Source: Erpetoichthys calabaricus
Taxonomy: Eukaryota; Chordata; Cladistia; Polypteriformes; Polypteridae
Reading direction: 5' to 3'
DNA length: 64,000 nt
NCBI RefSeq assembly: GCF_900747795.2
Contig: NC_041401.2
Span: forward strand, 1,208,823 to 1,272,822
Shown here piece after piece: positions 35,251 through 44,859 of this stretch. A program made the position numbers and the translations under genes. The notes below the pieces were generated by a model. It made no database searches and was not told the origin of the DNA. It was given only the letters and a program-made list of their open reading frames with translations. Position 1 is the stretch's first letter. Every line of letters begins with the position of its first letter.

Positions 35251-38200
35251 TCATGAAGGTGGCAGAGTGGCCTTGTCCACAAGGTGACACAGTGACTGTC
35301 CTAGCAGCTCAGCTGCGTCCAGCAGCTCCATCTTCAGGGAGGTGTACGGATCTGCAGAACAAGTCACCTCTTGACCGTCCATCCCTCTGATGCCAGCCTG
35401 GCGCTCCCCTTGCCCGCTGCCACTTGGCACACTTTGTTTCCAATTAACCCCTTGTTCTATCCCAGCATGCTCTTCTGTTCCAGCGAAGGTCAGTTGACCT
35501 CTTGAGTTCTCCAAGTCTCGTCCATCCAGATTTCCAGTGTCCACCAGGCTCATCTGTAAAAGACACAAAGTGAGGGACCACAGGGTCTCGTCCAGCGGCT
35601 CCAGGCTGCCTGATGGTACCTGCAGAAGCTGACGGACGTGTCCAAGCTGGGCCTGCAGGGTCTTGTTGTGCTCTGTCAGGACATCGATGTGAGCTTCAAG
35701 TCGCTGGCACTGTTCGTCCTGAACGTTCAGCTCCATGACGGCCATACTCCTCCATCGGGTCAGCTCCCTTCAAGTACAAACATAAGAACATGGCATGGAC
35801 ATGTTGAGGACAAGAAGGTGACAGAAAGGACTGGGACAGGGAATGTGGCCCACAAGAGTGGATGGTGGCCCACTGAGAAGCTGGACAGCATGGAGACTTC
35901 AGAGATGTGGAGGTCTGGTCAGCAGGGGGTGTGAGCTTTTCTGCTTCAGCTGGACACACACGCTGGCCACCCACCTGCTGACGGCGGGCACCTCCTGCAT
36001 GGCTGCCAGTGGCTGTCGCATGTCTGGGTCAGACAAGGCCCTCTTGCTCCTCTGGACAGGCGGCTGTAGATGACAAGACCATTTGGTGAGGTTGGGGTCA
36101 CTCCTGGAGCTGATGACCAGTCCGTGTATGAAAGGCTGACCTGAGGCTCTAATGACCACTGCCAGCCTTCCAAAGCAGACTCCTCATGCACAGCTTTAGT
36201 GGCTCTCCTAGAGTGACCGTCCCCGACGAGGGTCTTAACTGCGGGCTTGAGGTCTCCAGGATAGAAGTGCACCCCTGGCCTGCAGAAAGACATGAGCCAA
36301 ATGAATGACCATGCAGGTGGAGGTGTCTGTCTCTCGAGAGCCAGTTAGACTCACCATCTCTGCTCCGCCACCCCTGGCCGTGTGCCCATCTTGGGCATCA
36401 CGACATTCCGAGGTCCTGTCCTCTTGTGACGTCCACCCAGTAATGTCCTCAGTGTCCATGAGAAAACTTTCAGGCTCTCCTTGGTGGATGGCTGTAGAAA
36501 AAGAGCGTGATGTGAATACGTTGGGTACCAGCGCTGAGTGTCTGCTGACCAGTAACAATGACCAGGACATGAAGGGGTGAGGAGCTGGTACACCTGTTAC
36601 CATAGCGACTAGTGCATGTGACAATGACCCGCTGAGTGTCCACTCATGTACATTTTGCAAGTGGACAACCCTCCCCACAAACCTCAGCATCTGATTGGCT
36701 GCTTACTGGGCGACAGAACTCCAGAGTTGGGTGGGAGAGTCGGTGACGTCCATCTGTCTGGCAGGTCAAGTAGCATGACTGGCAGAGGTTAAAGTTCACA
36801 CACCTGAGGCACTGATACCTGTATGGAAAGGAACAAACCAGAACAGAGACAAGTCCACCACGCCATGTCCGGCCCTCGTTGAGGTGGTCATGAGACACAC
36901 GGTGACCTCTCCTTATTGGACGCTGACCGCCTGACCCACCGGGGATACAGAGATATCTGCACCTCCCATTTTACTAGGGGGTATGTAGCACCCTCTTGTG
37001 GGGGTCCACATTTCTCATTTTTGAGCTAAACAGTGCCCTCTTGTGGACATCCATGTCTGTTTGCTTTACTGGTGTTTGCAGCACCATCTTTCGGATGCCC
37101 ACATATATATTTGGGTACTTTGTTATAGATGCCCTCTTCTGGATTCCTGCGATTGTCCTTTGGTGGAGTTTATGGGCGCCAGCAGCTCTCCATTAATGGT
37201 GTACAGCCCCCTGTGATGCACACATTTCATTTTGGGTAAATTGTGCCCTCTAGTGGGCGTTTACTTTTCTTTTTTTAATTGCCATACTCAGCGCCCCCTT
37301 GTGGATTCACACGCATGCTCTTGTGAATGCCTGCATTTCTGTTCAAAGCTGCTACATAGCGCCCTCTTGTGGACAGACACACCTCTGTTTTATACAACTG
37401 CACTGTTTTGGAGTTCAGAGCCCCTGCTTGTAGATGCCCGTTTTTCTCTTTAATTGGGGTGCATAACGTGGCGCCCCCTTGTGGATTCCCACCTATTCAG
37501 TGCCCTCTAGTGCACATCTGTATTCTCTCTTTTGGGGTGTGTAGCCCCCTTGTAGATGCGCACACACTACTCTTTTATTGGGCACACATCTACAGCGCCC
37601 TCTTGTGGTGGCCCTCTTTATTGGATATTCTCACTGGATTCTGCCATTGTGGTGCCCAGGAGCCCAGCTTCATGTATCCAACTCTCATTCTCATACCGAA
37701 GTCCAATGACGGGTCCACTCCTGCACACCTGGCAGCGCGATTGGTGCACCACAGTTTCGCTGGCTGACACGCGGTACAGAGTGGGCAGCCACCGGACACA
37801 AGGGGGGTCAGTGTGAAGCCAGCAGGCAAATTTCTCCTCCACAATCCCACTGGTCAGCTCCTGCAGGAGTGGTGGACAGAATGACAGTCGAGCACAATGG
37901 CCGGTTGGCCGGCCCCCAGCTGCCCAGAGACACTGCTTCTTCCTACTCACCCCCTGGAAACAGTCCCTGATGGCCACGTCCACTTCCTCCAAGCCGCTGT
38001 CCTCCTGGACAATCCTGGGTATCTGGGAGAGATCAGAGCGGTGAGGACGGACGCCTGTGGTGGACACACACAGACACTGGTGGGCACCAGGTGACCTCCT
38101 ACCTGCTGCAGGTCCTGCAGGACGTTTCTCAGACCGTGGCGAGTTGCACGCCTGTCACCAGCACAGGGATGACCGCTGGCCTGTACGGCCAATTCAAAGA

Positions 38201-39388
38201 GGCCTATGAGAAGGACAAAGCCAACTCAGAGGTGGCAGTGGGGTGACACCAAGACCCACGGCCACCTGACTCACCTGCAAATTTAACGGACACTTGGTCT
38301 GCCGAAAGTGCCATCAGAGCCACGGCCACTGACCTCAGAGGATAGGACCCCGCTTGATCCCTGGACACAAAGCGACACACGTTGGTCACTCCTGCTGCCC
38401 ACCCACACACTTTGATCTCCTTCACAGAAGCGGCTGGTGGCTCACCGGTCAAACATGTCAGCTAACAGGCGACTGGTGTGCTCCGCTGCTCCCGGTGTCA
38501 CTTGAGCCCTTTGGAACAGGAGCTGCAGGGCCGGCGCGGTGATGACAGTCGGGATGGCACCATCCAGGTGGACATGTGACCTCAGGTCCTGCAGCAGTTG
38601 GTCAATCAGGGAGGAGTCTACCAGGTGCACTGAAATGGAGTGGGGGGGGGGGGCGGGTCAGAGGTGTGTGGGTCAGGGGCTGCAGCCACCAGGGGGTGAC
38701 AAAACTTACACTGGCAGAGCTTCTGCAAGGACCTCAGCTTGAAGGCAATTCGATAGGCAGCTGGGTGGACATCAGCAAGTCCTGCTGGGAGGGGAAAAGA
38801 AGAGCTGATGAAAGCTGTGCCCACCACAACTGCAGTGCCAGCCCTCTCTGTGCTCTCAACGTCAGGTGGGCATCCACTTCCACTGAGGAGCAAAAGCACT
38901 AAGACCCTGAGAGGGTGAATTGACCACACTGGGGCAGGACACCCACCTGAACCTGACCCCTGACCCCGTCTGCCTGGCCCACTCTCTAGATGTAGTTTAG
39001 CTCCACCTCCAGCGCAGAGCCACACCCCCAAGCCCCTGTGGCAGAATCGAGCCCCCGCCTCAACTGGAAGCCACGCCCCCTCGTACAGACACCCCACTAC
39101 AGAGCTCCACACTCATCCCATAGAACAGCTGATCTGCATGGGGGTGCCAAGCTCCGCCCCAGCATACCGCAGCAGCTTAGTGGCCCTCTGCCCTTTAAAA
39201 AGCTCCTCCCCTGAACAGAACAGTCAAAGCCCTTCAAGCTCCACCCCATCTTAAGAGCCCTTCAAGCTCCGCCCATTGCTCACTCTGGCAGCCTAAAGCT
39301 CCTCAGTGCTGAGCCCCACCCCCACCTCGAGATGGTGCCAGAGCCCACTGACCACCGAGATGCTGTTACCTGGCAGAGGAGGCTCCAT
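35251..39388 (-). CDS. DYTN: Dystrotelin (dystrophin-family protein with ZZ finger)
   Basis: Thirteen coding exons in minus order: 39388-39370, 38781-38710, 38629-38446, 38360-38275, 38203-38103, 38022-37951, 37860-37697, 36818-36707, 36491-36355, 36279-36141, 36063-35975, 35767-35620, 35553-35251. All phases join; 541 residues. The N-terminus has YRIAFKLRSLQKLCQLHLVD and the EF-hand-like region of the dystrophin Cys-rich module (SLIDQLLQDLRSHVHLDG, ADQVSVKFAG). The ZZ zinc finger spans about residues 215-270: CQVC, CLRC, LCQSC and HRLSH supply the Cys and His ligands, split by an intron. A coiled coil (residues about 392-441, QDEQCQRLEAHIDVLTEHNK) follows a basic linker. The first exon gives only MEPPLP plus one base, and ATG has G at +4. 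Dystrotelin is a poorly studied dystrophin relative. It lies tail-to-tail with FAM237A and downstream of MDH1B on the same strand, as in mammals. Confidence 0.9.
35554..35619 (-). other. 66-nt in-frame intron of DYTN (possible retained segment)
   Basis: The acceptor is strong (tttgtgtcttttacag) but the donor is weak (gtacca). The intron is 22 codons long with no stop, so retention would add 22 residues between the coiled coil and the C-terminal exon. Confidence 0.5.
36975..37610 (+). repeat. Array of GCGCCCTCTTGTGG words in a DYTN intron
   Basis: Words at 36989, 37033, 37243, 37291, 37358, 37471 and 37595 (gcgccctcttgtgg, gcgcccccttgtgg, gtgccctctagtgg) plus weaker ones near 37128 and 37501. 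The complement CCACAAGAGGGCGC matches the CTCF core. Intervening sequence is T-rich and looks like a degenerate tandem repeat of about 55-60 bp. Confidence 0.7.
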
Positions 39389-39547
39389 GGGTGGCTGAGA
39401 GTCCACAGTGATGGCAGACCCCTCGCTGTCTCCTCACGCGTCCCCTCGGGCAGCACTGACCGCTGGCTTGTGTCTCGCGTTACCTGTCGCTGCGTGAGGT
39501 GGCCACGCCTCCAGGGTAATATTACAACTTGGTCTATGAGACAGCCT

Positions 39548-39561
39548 GTTGCTATAGTAAC
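39548..39561. promoter_or_regulatory. X-box-like palindrome upstream of DYTN
   Basis: gttgctatagtaac, 160 bp before the DYTN start codon, matches the RFX X-box pattern (GTNRCC, spacer, RGYAAC) with one mismatch. RFX factors drive ciliary genes. Confidence 0.5.
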
Positions 39562-39760
39562 GGTAACAGGTAGCTCGATTGGTTGTCGGCGCCTGTGGAG
39601 ACACACTGTGGTCTAAAGTGGGCTGTGGCAGAACACTGGGCATCGGATTTAGAGCTGTGCTCAGTATGGGGTCCAAAAAGTGAATAAGGACTGTTTAGGA
39701 CAGGGTGCCATCTGATTGGCATTAATGACACAGACACACATGGCAAGGCTAGATGGCACT

Positions 39761-39766
39761 TTTATT
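39761..39766 (-). promoter_or_regulatory. MDH1B poly(A) signal
   Basis: AATAAA on the minus strand, 41 bp past the MDH1B stop codon. It gives a short 3' UTR ending well before the DYTN start at 39388. Confidence 0.7.
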
Positions 39767-39807
39767 TGTTCCTCTGTCTCAGAGTGGGTATTTGGTGGGC
39801 ATCCATC

Positions 39808-42800
39808 TCATGCTGGGCCAGGCGGATTCAGGTGCTTCCAGGCAGCTTCTTTTTCCTAGAAAACAGAAATGAAGGAAATCGATGAGTGACCAGGCTGACC
39901 AAGCTGACCTGCAGTGAGTGACATCCAGCGCCCCTTACCAGTGAGAGCTCTGTGACAATGGCTGCCAGCTTCTCCTTGGCTTCTGGGGTCAGCTCCTGGT
40001 CAGTGGCTACCATCCATGTCCCGCTGCTGAAGTACACTGGCACTGCAAAGACGAGCCCGGCGGGCACCTCAAAGGCACCTGCAGAGGCACAGAAGCGTTT
40101 AGTGGCCGGAAGGCTCGGACTACGGCCCCCCTGGGCGTTTGTGTTCACCTTACCCTCACTGACCACCCCGAGGGACTGCAACCCCACAGCGATGGACTGG
40201 CCGAACCACTTCTGCAGAAGAGTGACCACAGCGTGGATGACGGGCAGGCTCCTGTGTCCTTGGCTCGGTGACAGGCTGTTGACCACGGTCAGGAACTCCG
40301 TTTCTAGCCACTTCCTGCAGGAGAGCACAAAGGGGCCATTAGAGTCACGCAGCTGAGTGGACAGATGACCAAAGAGTCCTGTGGGCCACAGGCTCTCCTA
40401 CCTGTCGTATATGACTTCCAGGATGGGTTGTGAGAATTCCGGGGGACCCCAGGTGGCGCCATCATACCTGTAGACCCGTGCCCTTGTTAGGTCAATGTGG
40501 GTACTGCCGCTGATGTTACCCCACACGGTGACGTTGGTGACACCTGGAAGAGATGAAAGTGCCACCTGAGTGCCAGCACCTACAGTTGGCACTCAATGTG
40601 GGAGGTGCTATATAGGGGCCATTGTGTCTACACCACTGTGTCATCAAGTGACTTGGAGAAAATGAAGTCTGCAGCAAGGACAATGGTACTGTACCTCCAA
40701 ACTAGTGACTTAGGGTGGGTTCAGTTTGGAAAGGTGCCATATCAGGTACCACCCGTTCTGTCTACAGTGTCATCATGAGACTGGGAGTGAGTGACCTCTC
40801 CTGCAAGGAGCCTCTTAAACATTGTGAAGTGGGGTCAGTAAGGAAAGGCGCTATATAGTGACATGCTTGGCCTGCTCTACTCTGTCACCATATGAGTCAC
40901 CTCCCCTGCAAGGACAATTACGCTGTGCCACTAAGTTAGTGATTTGATATGGAATCAATATGGAAAGGCGCTATATAGATGGACAGGACCACAGGTACAG
41001 AACTGAAACCGCTGGTGAAGTTTTGGTCACTTTGGATAAAAATGTCAGTTGTATAAGCCAACACCCTGCCAAGTCATTTGGCCAAGAGCGCCACCTAATG
41101 GACATACCAGCCTTTTGTTTCCTGGCTGCCCTCTGCAAAGAATCAAAAAGCCTCCCACCTGCTGCATGGACGGCCATTTTTGTGGCCAGGTGATGCTTCA
41201 CTCGATTCTCAATGTGTGTCGCCAGGGCCACAAATCGGCCGCTTGGGAAGGACGGTGCACTCTGTGCCAGGACGCAGCACTTCAGATTGGCATAAACGGT
41301 GGCCGCCACCACCACCCGCACATCCCTGTGGGCATTACTGTCAATCAGGTGTCCATACTCCTGATAGCGCTGAGCCACCCGCTCAATCTGGCTCTCGGGG
41401 GTCTGCTGGTTGGGCCCCTCGTCCTCGACTTCATCCAGGAAGATGACCACGTGGGCATCCAAGAAGGCATTGTGAAGGTCTGAGTGCACCTCGACCCCTA
41501 GGAGTGGGGGCAGGGCAGTGTCCTCCAACTCCATCTTGAGGGCACACAGCTGCTCCTCGCAGTCACCGCCATCCAGGAGGTGCAGGCTCACCCGCTTCTG
41601 GCCAAAGGTGTCACCGTTACAGAGGAATGGCGTCAGGGCATAGGCAGCCAGGCTGAGGGCACTGAGGTGGGAAACAGAGAAGGTCATCAGGGGTCCAGAG
41701 GCCTGCATGGTCACTGGTCATTCACTGACCACCTGGGGTCTGCCTTACCTGGTGACCCACACATTGAAGGACTCCACCTGACTCTGCAGCTGCGCCTTTT
41801 CTTCCATCAGGGCTGCACACGTCTCCAGGTTCTCAGTTGCGATGTCCAGCATGGTGTCGGTGGGCATGTCTGACGTGACGCCATAGTAGATCTGAAGACA
41901 GCAAACATGGGAGAAGAGTGTCAAAAATGTTCAAGAGTGCCACCTGTGCCCACTCACAGCTCTACTGCGGCCCACCTGTGCATGCTCCAGAAAGTCGTTG
42001 AAGCCCCCAAGCAGAAGGCCTTTGCCCCCACGGTCCAGCAGTTCCCGCCACACTATGGGGCTCTTGCTGTGCACCCAGCCGTTACTCTGGCACATCTCCT
42101 GCAGCCACCGCTGGGGGGAAAAAACACATTGGGGGAATTTGGGCCTCCAGGAGACTCGTCCCAGAATGCCAGGCGGCTGCTCACCTCCCACTCGTCCGGG
42201 TGCTGAATGATCTTATGGATATGGAAGTTGGGAAGCATCTTCTCCAGCTTGTCTGCCAGGAGCTCCGCCTTGGCAAAATACGGGCAGTCGGCTTTACCTG
42301 GAATGAGGAAAACACAAAACTTGTCATCGCCTCTGGGGGGGGCAGCAGCGAGATGCCAGGGCCATTTACTAAAGGTGAGCCCACTAGGGGGTGCAAAAGA
42401 GCAGACCCTGTCAACAAGACATTTGTGAAATCTAAGTTCACTGTTTTTTGGTGCCCATGCCTGCCAGGTCCTGGTGCCCCTGGGCACTTGCCCTTGAACT
42501 GGCCCTGCCAGTGAGAACAGCAAAATCATGAGAAAAAGGCAGAAGAGTGAACTGTCTGCACACACTTCATTGCAACAAAGGGCAAACAAACTCATATAGC
42601 GCCTTTCACGGGAACACTAGTTTGAGAGGAGAGGAAGCGACATTAGGGACACACAAGGGACACACATTAGGGACACACAAGGGCTGGTGAACTCATATGG
42701 TGCCCCCAGAAAGTTTACATTCCACTTAGCAATCATCTGGTAGAAATTGGAGACCCTGATTGAATGGCCTGGCAAACCCAACACAAGCTAATAGACACTT

Positions 42801-44584
42801 ACAGGAAAAGACGCCCCCTGCTGGCACAGCACCTTAGCTTGGCGGACTCCTCAACCTCTGGATTTCCAGTCAGTGGAGCTGAACACTCAGTGGCCGCCAC
42901 TGTCCAGTTTGTAACCCCTGAGGTGACCAGCTCAGCTGCACTGCCCTCCTGTTACTACTGATGCCTGGGCACAAGTGTGGTGTCCCCTATCTGCTGCTCT
43001 CCACTAGAAATGTGGCAACCACATCCCGTGGGGTGCCACCAAAGCCCATCACTCCTCCCAAGCACCTCCTGCTCAACTCCTTGCTTACAGTGCAGCATAT
43101 GAAAGGCGCTACATCATGTGAACGTTTCACTGAATAAATGCTGTTTTTCTCACAGTACCTCCTTGGCTTGTCCCCCATGATGATGAGATTTAATGTCAAC
43201 CGACGAACCTCACACATCTGTCTTCATCCAAACTCCAGAAATCATCACAGATCTGTGCACGGATGATGTGAAGCTCCACCCCTCTCCCTGTGATCCTCCT
43301 CACAGGCCCAGCTGAGCAAGTAGACCCTGAGGTGCTGCTGCTCTCCACGGGGTCAGAGGACCACTCAAGGTTGTAAGATGTTTCATCTTCCACGTTGCCT
43401 TACAGGGGGATGTACCCTTTTCAAATGGCCGTGTAAAAGACGGAGGGGCTTCTTCTAACTCCACCAAGTATTCACATCATTACAGACTCATGGAGGGGTG
43501 CCCCCTAGTGGCTGAAGCACTGCACAGTCAAGCACACAGTCGGTCACAGGTTCAATTTGCAACTCAACGCATACATCAGGGAAAGGCGCTATATAAACAC
43601 AGACGTCTTCTGTCAGGTGGAGAGGGAGCTTAATATACGAGTACGATCACACACGTACATCAAAGAGGGGACCAACACCCTGATACCTGCAAATCCTAGA
43701 AATGCCCCTGTGTTGAGCCGAGCCTAGTGTGACAGCCACTATAGACCCTTACGGCCGTCCGCGACCTCAGCTTTCTCAAACGCGTGAATGGAACGTCGCC
43801 GAGATGTGCCAGGGGGCGTGGCTTCTGCCCTCTTCGTGCCATTTGGATTGGCAGAGATTAGTTTCTCCAAGTGGAGGGCTCGTCAGATTGCCGAATGGCA
43901 GCGCAGTCCTGGGACATTCCTTGGAAGTCGTCAGGGTGTCTGTCACTCGTGTGTCCTCCCGTGGGCAGTTTTAACGCGTTAAGCCCTTTGGTCCTCCACA
44001 AGCAGCGCGAGTCATGGCAGAGAAACGGAAATGTCACGTTGGCAATGCACTCACTTCAATGCAAGGTCAGGGCGATGCCAATCGCAGCACAGAGGCCAAG
44101 ACGGGCACCGACGCCGGACAGGAGGGCAGCCCGTCGCAGGCACCGTCACGAGACGTGCACATACACTTTAAAGTCACTGATGATGCAGGGACGGCGAACC
44201 GGGTGAAAACGGGCACGCGCACGGCCTCACACTTGATTCCGCCTCACTGATTGGACGGTCCACGTGACCGTCAGCACACAGACAGACGGCGAACTCAAAG
44301 TATCGGTGCACCGGGAGCCTCCTGCGCTAACGCGAGTCGAGCCGCCTTCTCCTTCAGGTACCCGGTTAGTGCAACCGGTCGAAACGCCGACACCTGGCGA
44401 TGCCACGCGACCCCAGGGCTCTTGTCCCGACATCCCGCTAGAAGTGGACTTGTCCCCAGAGGTCACTCACACAGCTCATCGTGCGGCCCTGCACTGTCAC
44501 CCGCGCCTTGTAAGACTTCAGCCCTTTTACGCTTTAGCCTCGTCACTCGTACTTTCTCTTACCGGCCAATACGAACTTTGCCAT
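39808..44584 (-). CDS. MDH1B: MDH1B, malate-dehydrogenase-like protein with glutaredoxin-like N-terminus
   Basis: Nine coding exons in minus order: 44584-44563, 42297-42185, 42110-41976, 41891-41749, 41661-41159, 40543-40402, 40314-40154, 40078-39939, 39855-39808; phases agree throughout; 468 residues (human about 518, by recall). The first exon encodes MAKFVLAG and joins to [20 protein letters not shown], a thioredoxin/glutaredoxin-like start with a CPYF motif. [20 protein letters not shown] follows, then a lactate/malate dehydrogenase-type domain ([75 protein letters not shown]). Where cytosolic MDH has WGNHS with the catalytic His, this protein has WGNIS (Ile316), and the LDHNR relay segment reads HIENR, so classical MDH chemistry is unlikely. 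The mammalian gene is expressed in ciliated tissues and testis (recall). Confidence 0.95.
40590..41000. repeat. Degenerate 120-150-bp tandem repeat in an MDH1B intron
   Basis: Three copies share gtctacaccactgtgtcatc, ctgcaaggacaat and a closing ggaaaggcgctatatag or ggaaaggtgccatat word (near 40732, 40843 and 40965). The closing word is the L2-tail phrase found across the window. Confidence 0.6.
42298..44562. other. First MDH1B intron, no named repeat
   Basis: A short direct repeat of agggacacaca lies at 42640-42680. The L2-tail phrase occurs at 42596, 43100 and 43578. No exon or transposon motif is seen. CG density rises from about 43,740 to the MDH1B start. Confidence 0.45.
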
Positions 44585-44690
44585 GTCGCCCAGGTGTTTG
44601 TCTCTGTTGCCTGGTAACGACGTCGCGAGAACGAGCACGTGGCTCGGTGGGCGGTTTGTTTTCGTGCGCGTGCTCGAGTCTGCGTGTTAA
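44585..44690. promoter_or_regulatory. MDH1B promoter with exact RFX X-box; probably bidirectional
   Basis: gttgcctggtaac at 44606-44618, 22 bp from the MDH1B ATG, fits the X-box consensus GTNRCC-N-RGYAAC exactly. The surroundings are CG-rich (gacgtcgcgag, gtgcgcgtgctcgag). A CCAAT word (caccaatcagag) lies at 44814. The site is close enough to the ATG to be in or near the 5' UTR. Confidence 0.6.
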
Positions 44691-44773
44691 TGTCAGACGT
44701 CTCGTCCGAGGAAGGCGCTCCTCAGAAAAGCCGCTTGGAGACCCCCGTTACGAAGTGTGTGCAGAACGCGAAG
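44691..44773 (+). CDS. Candidate first coding exon of an unidentified divergent gene
   Basis: On the plus strand ATG at 44691 opens MSDVSSEEGAPQKSRLETPV then TKCVQNAK, ending at AAG|GTAAAA (donor GT at 44774). It starts 107 bp from the MDH1B start codon on the opposite strand, in CG-rich promoter-like DNA. I do not recognise the protein. It does not match the N-terminus I remember for FASTKD2, the human divergent neighbour. No second exon is identified, so it may be chance or a 5' UTR frame. Confidence 0.25.
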
Positions 44774-44859
44774 GTAAAAGCGGCGGTTTGGTACACGCAG
44801 GTGGTCGGCATTCACCAATCAGAGGTCGAGCCGTCGTCGCTGTTACTGATGAAGTCATG

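Noticed and set aside
44264-44617. 117-codon plus-strand frame ([14 protein letters not shown]...) in CG-rich DNA
   Set aside because: Overlaps the MDH1B first exon on the other strand and has no recognisable domain; GC-rich DNA gives long chance frames.
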